From contig JADILZ010000004.1 of NCBI GenBank assembly GCA_017695065.1, positions 1-34,884 on the forward strand: a stretch of DNA of 34,884 nt, written 5' to 3'. A program made the translations under genes and the position numbers. This DNA comes from Candidatus Cryptobacteroides excrementipullorum. GTDB taxonomy: Bacteria > Bacteroidota > Bacteroidia > Bacteroidales > UBA932. How positions within the stretch are numbered: the first letter of the stretch is position 1; each line of letters begins with the position of its first letter. Positions 1-8,687 of the stretch are shown piece after piece. A model generated the notes under the pieces. It worked only from the letters and a program-made list of their open reading frames with translations. It searched no databases and had not been told where the DNA came from.

Positions 1-339
1 CTCCAGAGTTTCCTTGCCGACTGCCCGTATGAGATGGCCCGTGACATCGAGCTGCACTACCAGAACGTACTTTTCATCGTGTTTCGCCTGGCGGGTCTAT
101 ACACACAGGTGGAATACCGGACTTCGAAAGGCCGGATTGACCTGGTGCTTCAGACCGGGGATTACATCTACGTAATGGAGTTCAAACTGGACGGCAGCGC
201 CGAAGAGGCCCTGGAGCAGATCGAGGACAGGCAGTATGCCCTTCCGTTCGCCTCCGACCCGCGCAGGCTCTTCAAGATCGGGGTGAACTTCTCCTCCAGG
301 ACACGGAATATAGAGCGTTGGATTGTCACAGAGCAGTGA
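1..339 (+). CDS. C-terminal part of an AAA-ATPase-like / PD-(D/E)XK nuclease domain protein (5' partial)
   Basis: The frame is open from the first base of the window, so the gene starts upstream; the Met at base 34 is internal. The visible 112 residues fit the PD-(D/E)XK domain that ends the DUF1703 / AAA-ATPase-like proteins common in Bacteroidales. The core signature is a 'GRIDLVLQTGDYIYVMEFK' stretch, in which Asp and the E-x-K pair are the expected metal-binding and catalytic residues. It is followed by a 'QIEDRQYALPF' helix and a 'FKIGVNFSSRTRNIERW' ending typical of the family. Family proteins usually have about 500-550 residues with an N-terminal ATPase domain, which is outside the window. 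The cellular role of the family is not settled. The gene is separated by 260 bp from the SusC operon and is probably unrelated to it. Confidence 0.8.
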   Translation, partial: LQSFLADCPYEMARDIELHYQNVLFIVFRLAGLYTQVEYRTSKGRIDLVLQTGDYIYVMEFKLDGSAEEALEQIEDRQYALPFASDPRRLFKIGVNFSSRTRNIERWIVTEQ

Positions 340-527
340 CTTCCATGGGCATTCCGCATTGTTATGGGAAGCCGCTTTCATTTGTCTGCGTTGTAAGTCG
401 ATATCATGTCGCCCACTTTTCACATTGTAAGAATAAATATTGTATAAGTATGGACTTTGATTCCATTGGATAATCCGTTGATATACAGTATATACGTTCG
501 AGAAATGTTAATAAATCATAAAATTTA

Positions 528-557
528 TTGCAGAGTAAAAAGTTTTTTATAATTTTG
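528..557 (+). promoter_or_regulatory. Bacteroidetes-type promoter of the SusC/SusD operon
   Basis: A TTG (-33) at 528-530 is followed after 19 bp by TAATTTTG at 550-557, a full match to the TAnnTTTG -7 element. This places transcription start near 563, about 37 bases before the SusC ATG. A short palindrome, ATATAC-A-GTATAT at 481-493, lies 35 bp upstream of the -33 element and could be an operator, but this is weak. The rest of 340-599 shows nothing else. Confidence 0.7.
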
Positions 558-599
558 CAGCGTATAATATGTGCAGACATATAACTAATAACTCTGTAT

Positions 600-3500
600 A
601 TGAAATTTTCTAAACTTTTGCCAAACCTCTATAAAGGTTTGTTGAGCATTGCTCTGGCGATTCTTTCGACAGTGGCTTTTGCACAGGGGGGAGCAATAGA
701 TAGAGTTACCGTTTCAGGGACGATAGTCGATGTCAACGGCGTTCCTGTTATCGGCGCTGCTGTCATTGACCCTACTGACACTTCTAATGGCTGCATCTCT
801 GATGCCGGCGGAAATTTCTCTATGAAAGCGGCTCCTGGAGTGGAGCTTGTCGTTTCTTGTATAGGCTATGCTGACTATAAATTCACAGTCTCGGCTGACA
901 AGCAGAATTATGACATCGTTCTGCAGGAGGATGCCTTGATGCTGGAAGAAACTGTCGTTGTCGGTTATGGCGTGCAGAAGAAGGTGACGATGACCGGATC
1001 TGTGTCTGCCGTGAAAAACAGCGAAATCATCACTACCAAGAATGAGAATGTCCAGAACATGCTTACCGGTAAGGTGGCTGGTTTGCGCGTTGTTCAGAAT
1101 TCAGCGGAGCCGGGGCAGTTCAACAACAGCATTGACATCCGAGGCTTCGGTTCTCCTCTTGTTGTGATAGATGGAGTGCCTCGTGACAACATGGCGAGAG
1201 TTGATCCCGAAGACATTGAGAGTATCTCTGTCCTGAAAGATGCTTCTGCGGCTGTGTATGGAGTAAGGGCTGCAAACGGCGTGATACTTATCACCACTAA
1301 GAAGGGAACTAAAGGAAAGACCACAATCAATTATTCTGGTAACATGACATGGCAGATGCCGTCTAATGTTCCGGAAACAGTGGATGCGGTAGATTGGATG
1401 ATACTTAGGAATGAGCAGGCAAGACATAATGTCGATGCTCTCAATCCGACTCTTCCTCATTCACAGGAAGAAATCAATGAATATCTTAACGGGACAAGGC
1501 AGAGTACCGACTGGTATGGTGCCGTATTCCGTAAATCCGCTCCACAGACGCAGCATAATATTAATGTCAGTGGAGGTACAGACAGGATAAGTTATTTTGC
1601 AAGTATCGGTTACCAGTATCAGGGAAGTTTTCTGCAGACTGATGCGATAAATTACGAAAAATACAATCTCCGTACGAATATTTCGGCCAAGATAGCCAAA
1701 AATCTTACATTTGACCTGAATATCGCAGGTATGATGGATGACAGGGAGTCTTCTGTTTACGGTTCTTGGGATATTGTAAGGGGGATGTGGCTGATGGATC
1801 CGACAGATCCTGTTTATTATAATGAGGCGGAGAAGATGTATCAGCAGCCTAGGAATGCCACACTATTGAATCCGGTCGCTATGATGGATACGGATCTTAC
1901 AGGAAACAACCAGTATAAGAGCAAGTGGTTCCAGTCAAATGCGGCTCTTACTTATAACATCCCTGGTGTTAAAGGTCTGTCTGTACGCGCTATGTACAGT
2001 TACGACTTCATCATGAACGAAAACAAGGAGTACAGTACTGCATATAACCTGTACAGCAGTGACGGAGAAAATACTGTCGCACATCTTAAAAATGCCAAGA
2101 CAGAGGCTCCAAACAGGGTAGCCCGTTATTATTACGGAAAGAACCATACCCTCTGGCAGACTCAGATCCAATATAATAATACATTTGGTAAGCATAATGT
2201 AGGAGCAATGCTCCTGTTTGAGAACCAGCATAAAGAAGGTGACAACTTCTATGGTGAGAGGCAGTCTGACTTCAATATGAACGAGATTTTCGCCGGAATC
2301 AAAGACGGTCAGCAGATTAACCAGAGTACAGGGTCTGGGTCTTTGTACGATTATGCAAACCAGGCTCTTGTCGGAAGGTTCAACTATGATTACGCTGGAA
2401 AATATATTGCCGAATTCGCATTCCGTTATGAAGGTTCTTCCCGCTTCCCGGAAAACTCCAGATGGGGATTCTTCCCTTCAGTGTTTGCTGGATACCGTAT
2501 ATCGGAAGAGAAATTCTGGAAAGAGTCACCGCTTAAATTCATTAATGATTTCAAGGTTCGTGCATCCTGGGGTATAATGGGAGATGACAGTGCATTGGCT
2601 TATCAGTTCCTTAACGGATATAACTATCCTGCCACGGACGGAGGGGCCAATACCCTTCCTCCGGGAGCCATATTCGACGGAGAGTTTGTGAACAGTTCAG
2701 CTAACAAGGGACTCGCGAACAATTCTATCACTTGGTACACTGCCAAGACATTCAATGTCGGTATTGATGCGGAAGCATGGGGTGGTCTTTTCGGGATCAC
2801 AGCGGAGTATTTCAGGCGCGACAGGTCCGGCCTGCTGGCTACAAGGGTGAATAGCCTTCCTGGTGTCGTAGGAGCAGTACTCCCTCAGGAGAACCTCAAC
2901 AGCGACAGGACGCAGGGATTTGATCTTGAACTTTCGCATACCAACAGAGTAGGGGATTTCGCTTACCAGATCAAAGCCAATCTCTCTTATACAAAGACAA
3001 TGACTGTGTATGCGGAAAGAGCCCGTGCGGTCAACTCCTATGATAATTGGAGAAACAACACTAACAACAGGTACAACAACATCAAATGGGGCTACGAGGG
3101 CAACGGCCGTATAGACTCCTGGGAAGATGCATTCTATAATGATGTATTCACTGGTCGCGGCGCTTTACCGGGTGACTATGAGTACCTCGACTGGAACGGT
3201 GACGGTATGATAAGCGATCTTGATGTTCATCCGATTGCCAATACTGATGCTATTCCACTTATCAACTACGGACTTACTTTCTCTGCATCATGGAAAGGTC
3301 TTGACCTTTCGATGCTTTTCCAGGGTGCAAGCAGCAAGTATGTTTCACCTGCCGAGATGTTGTATCAGCCTTTGTGGGGTGGAAGTACAGCACTTTCTCA
3401 GTTTATGGACCGTTGGCATCCTGCAGACCCGAATGCGAATCCGTATGACCCTGCCACAGAATGGGTAGAGGGGCATTATGGATATACAGGATCTGATCCA

Positions 3501-3752
3501 GACGCTAATTCCGAGTTCAATACGATGAATGCTGCATATCTCCGTCTGAAGAATGTCGAACTTGGATATTCTCTACCAGACAAATGGATGAGGAAAATCA
3601 ATATCCAGGGGATAAGGGTATATATCAGCGGTTACAACTTACTTACAATCACTGGTCTGAAGTATCTGGATCCGGAATTTAGCCATGCGAATCAGGGATA
3701 CAATTATCCGTTGAGCAAGACTGTTACATTGGGTTTGAATGTGAAATTTTAA
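600..3752 (+). CDS. SusC/RagA-family TonB-linked outer membrane transporter
   Basis: This is a 1050-residue TonB-dependent transporter of the SusC type, which carries oligosaccharides across the outer membrane together with its SusD partner. A signal peptide spans about residues 1-28 (cleavage after AFA). A carboxypeptidase-regulatory-like domain covers about 37-110. The SusC-typical 'EETVVVGYG' TonB-box-like motif is at 116-124. The plug domain runs to about 236 and includes 'LKDASAAVYGVRAANGVILITTKKG'-type family residues. The remainder is the beta-barrel, ending in an aromatic-final strand (VTLGLNVKF). The length is usual for the family. The TAA stop touches the ATG of the SusD gene, so the two are co-transcribed and probably translationally coupled. 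The substrate cannot be read from SusC itself; the downstream mannose genes suggest mannosides. Confidence 0.97.
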   Translation: MKFSKLLPNLYKGLLSIALAILSTVAFAQGGAIDRVTVSGTIVDVNGVPVIGAAVIDPTDTSNGCISDAGGNFSMKAAPGVELVVSCIGYADYKFTVSADKQNYDIVLQEDALMLEETVVVGYGVQKKVTMTGSVSAVKNSEIITTKNENVQNMLTGKVAGLRVVQNSAEPGQFNNSIDIRGFGSPLVVIDGVPRDNMARVDPEDIESISVLKDASAAVYGVRAANGVILITTKKGTKGKTTINYSGNMTWQMPSNVPETVDAVDWMILRNEQARHNVDALNPTLPHSQEEINEYLNGTRQSTDWYGAVFRKSAPQTQHNINVSGGTDRISYFASIGYQYQGSFLQTDAINYEKYNLRTNISAKIAKNLTFDLNIAGMMDDRESSVYGSWDIVRGMWLMDPTDPVYYNEAEKMYQQPRNATLLNPVAMMDTDLTGNNQYKSKWFQSNAALTYNIPGVKGLSVRAMYSYDFIMNENKEYSTAYNLYSSDGENTVAHLKNAKTEAPNRVARYYYGKNHTLWQTQIQYNNTFGKHNVGAMLLFENQHKEGDNFYGERQSDFNMNEIFAGIKDGQQINQSTGSGSLYDYANQALVGRFNYDYAGKYIAEFAFRYEGSSRFPENSRWGFFPSVFAGYRISEEKFWKESPLKFINDFKVRASWGIMGDDSALAYQFLNGYNYPATDGGANTLPPGAIFDGEFVNSSANKGLANNSITWYTAKTFNVGIDAEAWGGLFGITAEYFRRDRSGLLATRVNSLPGVVGAVLPQENLNSDRTQGFDLELSHTNRVGDFAYQIKANLSYTKTMTVYAERARAVNSYDNWRNNTNNRYNNIKWGYEGNGRIDSWEDAFYNDVFTGRGALPGDYEYLDWNGDGMISDLDVHPIANTDAIPLINYGLTFSASWKGLDLSMLFQGASSKYVSPAEMLYQPLWGGSTALSQFMDRWHPADPNANPYDPATEWVEGHYGYTGSDPDANSEFNTMNAAYLRLKNVELGYSLPDKWMRKINIQGIRVYISGYNLLTITGLKYLDPEFSHANQGYNYPLSKTVTLGLNVKF

Positions 3753-5741
3753 ATGACGAGAACAATGAAATTCAAACATATATTATTTTATTTGATATTC
3801 CTGATTCCGTTCTTCTCATGTACGGATATGAATATCCCTCCGAAGAATATTATCGGGGACGATGATATTTTCGGAAGCGAGGCTGGAGTCATGAGCCAGC
3901 TGGCGAGAATGTACAGCACCCTTCCTATGGAAGATTTCAAGTATAACATGACTGCGAGCGGACTTTTCCATAAGGATGGTGTGATCTATTCGCACCTCAG
4001 TTGTCTTACCGGAGAGGCTATAGGCCGCGATACAAGGCAGAATCTTACAGAAAGCGTATCATACTGGGACGGTGCATACCAGTGGATCAGAGATGTCAAT
4101 ACATTCATCGAGACTCTGCCGAAGTATGCAGAGAACCATTCTGCTGAAAATGTGCAGCACTGGCTCGGAGAAGCATATTTTATCCGGGCATACATTTATA
4201 TGTCGCTTGTCAAAAGGTATGGAGGCGTGCCACTTGTAAAAACTGTGATAGACTATCCTGGGTCAGTATCATATGAAGAGACAATGCTATACAGGGATTC
4301 TGAAGAGGATACATGGGATTTTATTGCTGAAGATCTTGATCGTGCCTATGAGATGCTTCCTGACAGCAATCAGAAAGGCCGTGTTGACAAGTCTGCAGCC
4401 GCAGCCTTGAAGTCACGTGCAATGCTTCATGCAGGGTGTATAGCGAAGTATAACAACGGAAATGGCGGAGATGCGAGCCGTAACTACAATGACCCTAAAA
4501 CCGGGAAGCAGATAATGGGTATCCCTGAAGCCCGTGCGAAAGATTATTTCAAACAGGCTTACGATGCCACTCTCCTTGTCAGCTCCGCATACGGTTTGCA
4601 GGAATCAGCCTCTTCTGACTGGCAGGCAATGGTAGATAACTACGCAAGTATCTTCAAGACTGACACTAAGGAGACAATATTCGCGAGGTATTACGACGTG
4701 GACAACGCATATCACCAGTTTGACAACACTGCCACTACCAAGCAGACCAACCTTGGAGGGAACGACTCTGATATCTGTCCCACTCTTGATTTCGTAGAGA
4801 TGTTCGAGTTTCCTTACAATGTTAACGGAAAATTCGAGAACCGTACGGCCGAAGGTTACAAGCTTTTCGATTCCCCGCTTGATGTATTCGAGAATTGCGA
4901 ACCTCGTCTTGCAGCTATCGTGATTCTTCCTATGTCGCAGTTCAAAGGTAGGACTATTGATATAAGAAGAGGTATCTGGAAAGGGGAGTCTGCCGCCACT
5001 ATGGCCCCTCTGATGAATGAGTCTGAGAACTATTCACAGGACTATGCCGGCAAATTCGGAAGTGATGACAGGATATTGATGGCAAACGGATTCTCAAATA
5101 ATACGACTGTGGATATCGGGAACGGACAGACTATGCTTATCATGGGTGAGAGTGGCATAACTTCAGGATGGGACTTTGGTAACATAAGCGGTTTCTATCA
5201 GAGGAAGTATCTGACTGACGATATTAATCATAGCACAACGAAATCATCTACGACATGGATAGAGATTCGCTATGCTGAAGTACTTCTGAACAGGGCTGAA
5301 GCTGCATGGGAACTCGTTTCCCTAGGAGAGTCCGCCGGGTCAGACGGAAGGAACTATCTGGATGTAGCCACCGAGTGCGTAAACATGATACACAGGAGGG
5401 CTGGCGCTACTGAACTCGCTTCCAATCTAACGGACAGTGTTGAAGATCGTGACGTAATCCGTAAGGAGCGCCGCAAGGAACTCGCTTTCGAGAACAAGAC
5501 TTACTGGGATCTCAAGCGCTGGCGTATAAGGCACAACGAGCAGAACAACATAAAGTACAGGACTATCGCTCCTTTCTATTCTGTCGTTGACGGCAAGTAT
5601 TTCATCGATATCAAATATCAGGAATCAAGAGGTCAGGGTACCGCTTATATTGCCAACTACAATGTGATAGATTACTATCAGGCAATCCCTCAGAACGAGA
5701 TCAACAGGAACCCTAACTGTGAACAGAATGACGGTTATTAA
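3753..5741 (+). CDS. SusD/RagB-family nutrient-binding outer membrane lipoprotein
   Basis: This 662-residue surface lipoprotein pairs with the upstream SusC and captures glycan for import. It has a lipoprotein signal with the acceptor Cys at residue 23 (FFSC). The SusD-like N-terminal segment contains the conserved helix 'EAYFIRAYIYMSLVKRYGGVPLV'-type motif around 140-160. The RagB C-terminal part carries 'RYAEVLLNRAEAAW' and 'RKERRKELAFENKTYWDLKRWR', both family hallmarks. The ATG directly abuts the SusC stop; a second in-frame ATG at 3765 gives a more canonical lipoprotein N-terminus (MKFKHILF) and may be the real start. The length is at the long end for SusD proteins. Binding specificity is unknown. 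Confidence 0.96.
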   Translation: MTRTMKFKHILFYLIFLIPFFSCTDMNIPPKNIIGDDDIFGSEAGVMSQLARMYSTLPMEDFKYNMTASGLFHKDGVIYSHLSCLTGEAIGRDTRQNLTESVSYWDGAYQWIRDVNTFIETLPKYAENHSAENVQHWLGEAYFIRAYIYMSLVKRYGGVPLVKTVIDYPGSVSYEETMLYRDSEEDTWDFIAEDLDRAYEMLPDSNQKGRVDKSAAAALKSRAMLHAGCIAKYNNGNGGDASRNYNDPKTGKQIMGIPEARAKDYFKQAYDATLLVSSAYGLQESASSDWQAMVDNYASIFKTDTKETIFARYYDVDNAYHQFDNTATTKQTNLGGNDSDICPTLDFVEMFEFPYNVNGKFENRTAEGYKLFDSPLDVFENCEPRLAAIVILPMSQFKGRTIDIRRGIWKGESAATMAPLMNESENYSQDYAGKFGSDDRILMANGFSNNTTVDIGNGQTMLIMGESGITSGWDFGNISGFYQRKYLTDDINHSTTKSSTTWIEIRYAEVLLNRAEAAWELVSLGESAGSDGRNYLDVATECVNMIHRRAGATELASNLTDSVEDRDVIRKERRKELAFENKTYWDLKRWRIRHNEQNNIKYRTIAPFYSVVDGKYFIDIKYQESRGQGTAYIANYNVIDYYQAIPQNEINRNPNCEQNDGY

Positions 5742-5759
5742 TAGAAATTACAGGAAGAT

Positions 5760-6515
5760 ATGAAAAAAATCTTATATGCTTTTTGCGGACTTTTCGCATT
5801 GTCATTTGCTTCTTCTTGCGGGGTGGACAATTATGCGCTGCCGGAAGAGACTTTCAAGGGGGCTTTCATAGACAAGGAGACAGGGGAACCGTTCCAGACA
5901 GCTGTGGGCGGGACAGGAATCCGTATCCGTATGATGGAATACAGTTGGAGCGATGACCCTACCCCATATGATTTCTATGCCAAGGCTGATGGTACATTTC
6001 AGAATACTAAGGTGTTCAAGGGAACTTACGGAGTGACTCCAGAAGGTCCTTTCGTTCCGCTTGAGGAGGAGATTTTCGACATAAAAGGTGTCGTGGAGAA
6101 GACTTATGAGGTAGAGCCTCTGCTCAGGATTGAGTGGATAGGCGAGCCTGTGGTGGATAATGACAATGGCACAGTGACTGTGAAAGTCAGGATTACCCGC
6201 GGTACAGACAATCCTGACTGGCAGCACCCTCTTGCTGAGGCATGGTTGTTTGTTTCGGAAAATTCGCATGTCGCGGATAACAACTACAGCCCTAACTACT
6301 CTACTCATTTGTCTGCCGAGGAACTTGAGTTCGGAAAAGAGATCACTATTGTATCGGGTTGTCCTAAGGGTATGGGCGAGACCCCTATTGCTTTCCCGTC
6401 ATTTTCCAGGAAATATGCAATACGCGTAGGTGTCCGTACCAATGTCCAGATTACCGGACAGAACAAATACAACTATACGACATCGAAGATAATCACGACT
6501 GACCCTAATTATTAG
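5760..6515 (+). CDS. DUF3823-family lipoprotein of the PUL
   Basis: This 251-residue protein has a lipoprotein signal with Cys20 (FASSC) directly followed by the 'GVDNY..PEETFKGAFID' opening typical of DUF3823. This family consists of two-domain beta-rich proteins found immediately after SusD in many loci. It occupies the slot of SusE/SusF-like surface glycan-binding proteins. The N-terminal half resembles a carboxypeptidase-regulatory-like fold ('KGAFIDKETGEPFQT'), and the C-terminal half, from about residue 120, is a second beta domain. It starts 18 bp after the SusD stop and is the last gene before the hairpin at 6570-6611. A glycan-binding role is inferred from position and not shown by the sequence. 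Confidence 0.85.
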   Translation: MKKILYAFCGLFALSFASSCGVDNYALPEETFKGAFIDKETGEPFQTAVGGTGIRIRMMEYSWSDDPTPYDFYAKADGTFQNTKVFKGTYGVTPEGPFVPLEEEIFDIKGVVEKTYEVEPLLRIEWIGEPVVDNDNGTVTVKVRITRGTDNPDWQHPLAEAWLFVSENSHVADNNYSPNYSTHLSAEELEFGKEITIVSGCPKGMGETPIAFPSFSRKYAIRVGVRTNVQITGQNKYNYTTSKIITTDPNY

Positions 6516-6569
6516 TTGGGATACCGTCTGTTTTGAGTTGACGGTGTGGGTTTGTGATATATTATGACA

Positions 6570-6611
6570 AAAGGGGATGGGCCAAATTTTACGGTTTGAC
6601 GCATCCCCTTT
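6570..6611 (+). terminator. Stem-loop terminator or attenuator after the SusCD-DUF3823 operon
   Basis: The arms AAAGGGGATG (6570-6579) and CATCCCCTTT (6602-6611) form a perfect 10-bp stem. A possible inner stem is CAAA (6583-6586) with TTTG (6595-6598). The 3' arm ends in a T-rich run (TTTCTTATTT). The hairpin lies 54 bp after the DUF3823 stop and 29 bp before the ATG of the next gene. It probably limits read-through from the highly expressed SusCD genes into the enzyme genes. Confidence 0.75.
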
Positions 6612-6640
6612 CTTATTTGGGGATTCTTAATTTTAATTAT

Positions 6641-8365
6641 ATGCGTATGGGGAAATTTTTTATTGCTGCTGTATTGTGCCTGCTTTCGGCTCTGGGCCTT
6701 GTTTCATGTGCACCGACCCAGTCCGATGACTGCGATTACCTCCCGCAGTCGCCTTCTGCGTCCGAGGACATATACAGTATAAATGTGGAGGATCTCACGG
6801 AAGGCATGCGTTTGAGCGTGCTCTCTGCACAGGGTCTCCTCAACAGGGACGGGGCGGAGGTCTATACTTATGTGGGTCAGGATGCCTGGCTCCTTGATTT
6901 CTACAAGGAGCGTGGATATGTGAAGGAGGTCAGGGATTATGACGACCCTTACAGACTGCTGTCTGATATTTGCGGGGACGGGATTTCCGGGATCGTGGTA
7001 TATGACCCGGAGAAGAAGTTCACCATCAATCTCGCGACCAATATAGCCGGGGTCGAGGACCGTATCATCGTACATCCGGACGATCTGCAGAAAGTTAGTG
7101 AAGCGACCGGCCTCACGGATGTGATTGACCTCCGGGATATGGGCTTCATCGATGTCAAGGAGTCGTTCAGGTGGTACATGGACAATGTCTTCCCTGAGCA
7201 GAACCACTCTGTGCTGTCCGTGGCCAAAAGTGGAGTCTTCATGTTCGATGTATATCGGGACTACCTGGTCGAGTTCAGGATACCGGTGTTCTGGCTTCCC
7301 GGAAAATCTGACGCAGACTATGATCCGGACTATGAACGGCAGGTAATCGAGATGTTCAAGGCCACTCCGGAGAATATACCGGTACTCGGCTTCTGGCCAG
7401 GCGTGGAAGACGGAAAGGATATAGGCTATGCGGAAATGGATGGAGTAGGATTTGCGGGAAAATACGGCAAGTTCACCCTTGTGAATACCTGGGTCGGCAA
7501 CTACAGTTTCCACTCCGGAGTGAAGCCGCATCTGAAGGAATACAGCCAGGAGAGGGTGCGTCGTGACACCTTGGAGTACGACCCGCAGAAGAAATATGTG
7601 GCGCTGATTATGGCCGAGAGCGGCGATGCGCCTGCTTATTATCTTTATACCGGTCTGTATCCGCGCCAGTGGAACGATCCGGATCGCGGAAAGGTGGCCA
7701 TAAGCTACGGTATCACCCCATCTCTGCGGATGCTTGCCCCAGCCGTACTTGCGGACCTGTATGAGACACGTACTGACAACGATTATTTCTTCTGCTCCAT
7801 CTCAGGTGCCGGGTATTGCTATCCGTTCCTCGGATACGGTAGCCTGACTCCGGATCCGGACCGCTGCCGGAGCCGGTATTTCCTTGAGATGACGGCAGAC
7901 AACATGAAGATGCTCGACCTCGACATGCTCGGGATTTACACTCATCCGGATATAGCGTGGACGCAGGAAGACCGCCAGATTGCCGAAAAGTATATCTTCC
8001 CTATGTCCGGCCTGCGGTCTGTGGTGTCGGGAATGCACAGGACGGAATATACCGCAGGAAATGCTCATGAACTCCATGGCGATGTATCTGTCCATCATAA
8101 TGTTACATTCTGGTCTATGGAAAATTTCGTCTGGGACGACATGTCGATAGACGAGAAGGCCGTGGACCATCTGGAGAACGAGATAAAGACATACGGGGCT
8201 GACGGTAATTTCATAATGGCGATGTTCTACAGCTGGCACTACGGCCCTCGCAGACTCAACATGCTGCGGGAGCGTCTGGAGCCTGAAGGCTATGTGTTCG
8301 TGACCCTCGACGATTTCGACCGTCTCTGGAGACAGAGCCAGATTACAACAAAAACATCGTCATAA
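6641..8365 (+). CDS. GxGYxYP-domain lipoprotein (putative glycoside hydrolase)
   Basis: The protein has 574 residues from the ATG at 6641. A longer GTG-started reading from 6554 would run through the terminator hairpin and bury the signal peptide, so I reject it. From 6641 there is a clean lipoprotein signal with Cys23 (GLVSC). The family-defining motif GxGYxYP appears as GAGYCYP at residues 389-395, in a segment 'YFFCSISGAGYCYPF'. The N-terminal part (about 35-250) fits the GxGYxYP N-terminal domain ('LSVLSAQGLLNR'). The family is annotated as putative glycoside hydrolases found next to polysaccharide utilization genes; the reaction is unproven. The lipid anchor suggests a membrane-attached enzyme acting on material brought in by SusCD. 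Confidence 0.88.
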   Translation: MRMGKFFIAAVLCLLSALGLVSCAPTQSDDCDYLPQSPSASEDIYSINVEDLTEGMRLSVLSAQGLLNRDGAEVYTYVGQDAWLLDFYKERGYVKEVRDYDDPYRLLSDICGDGISGIVVYDPEKKFTINLATNIAGVEDRIIVHPDDLQKVSEATGLTDVIDLRDMGFIDVKESFRWYMDNVFPEQNHSVLSVAKSGVFMFDVYRDYLVEFRIPVFWLPGKSDADYDPDYERQVIEMFKATPENIPVLGFWPGVEDGKDIGYAEMDGVGFAGKYGKFTLVNTWVGNYSFHSGVKPHLKEYSQERVRRDTLEYDPQKKYVALIMAESGDAPAYYLYTGLYPRQWNDPDRGKVAISYGITPSLRMLAPAVLADLYETRTDNDYFFCSISGAGYCYPFLGYGSLTPDPDRCRSRYFLEMTADNMKMLDLDMLGIYTHPDIAWTQEDRQIAEKYIFPMSGLRSVVSGMHRTEYTAGNAHELHGDVSVHHNVTFWSMENFVWDDMSIDEKAVDHLENEIKTYGADGNFIMAMFYSWHYGPRRLNMLRERLEPEGYVFVTLDDFDRLWRQSQITTKTSS

Positions 8366-8687
8366 TTGTTTCCGCTCAGGACTATGGCCCTGCCTATCCT
8401 GTCCGGAAAGTTACGGAGGGCTGCATCAAGTGACGCATGTCTCTTGTATGCAGCCCCTGATTTAACCTCCGGCACGGCTATCGCACCGTCAAGAAATGCC
8501 TCCTTTCTGGTCCCTGACTCGAACCATTGCTCCAGTCTGGTGAATATTTCTATCAAGCATAAAATCAATAAGTTATGCGCAAACATACAACTTTTTGCCG
8601 TTTATGTACCTGTTTTCATGTGTTTTGCCTATATTTGACCTTGTAAATGTCCGCACATATTTGCAATGTATATAATAGCTCTATGGC
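8366..8687 (+). other. 322-bp intergenic region with a stem-loop and a -7 element
   Basis: No convincing gene lies here. A strong hairpin pairs GGGCTGCAT (8418-8426) with ATGCAGCCC (8448-8456) and can be extended inside by CAAG (8427-8430) with CTTG (8443-8446). Only a weak T-run follows, so it may be a terminator of the GxGYxYP gene or an RNA element in a read-through transcript. A perfect TAnnTTTG match (TATATTTG, 8630-8637) sits 50 bp before the GH3 start, but a TTG at the right -33 distance is missing. Confidence 0.5.

Noticed and set aside
6554..6640. GTG start for the GxGYxYP gene
   Set aside because: It would place the terminator hairpin in the coding region and put 29 extra residues before the lipoprotein signal.
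6704..7531. Long open frame on the - strand within the GxGYxYP gene
   Set aside because: It is a codon-bias shadow of a well-supported gene; its translation lacks any family signature and no promoter or upstream signal exists.
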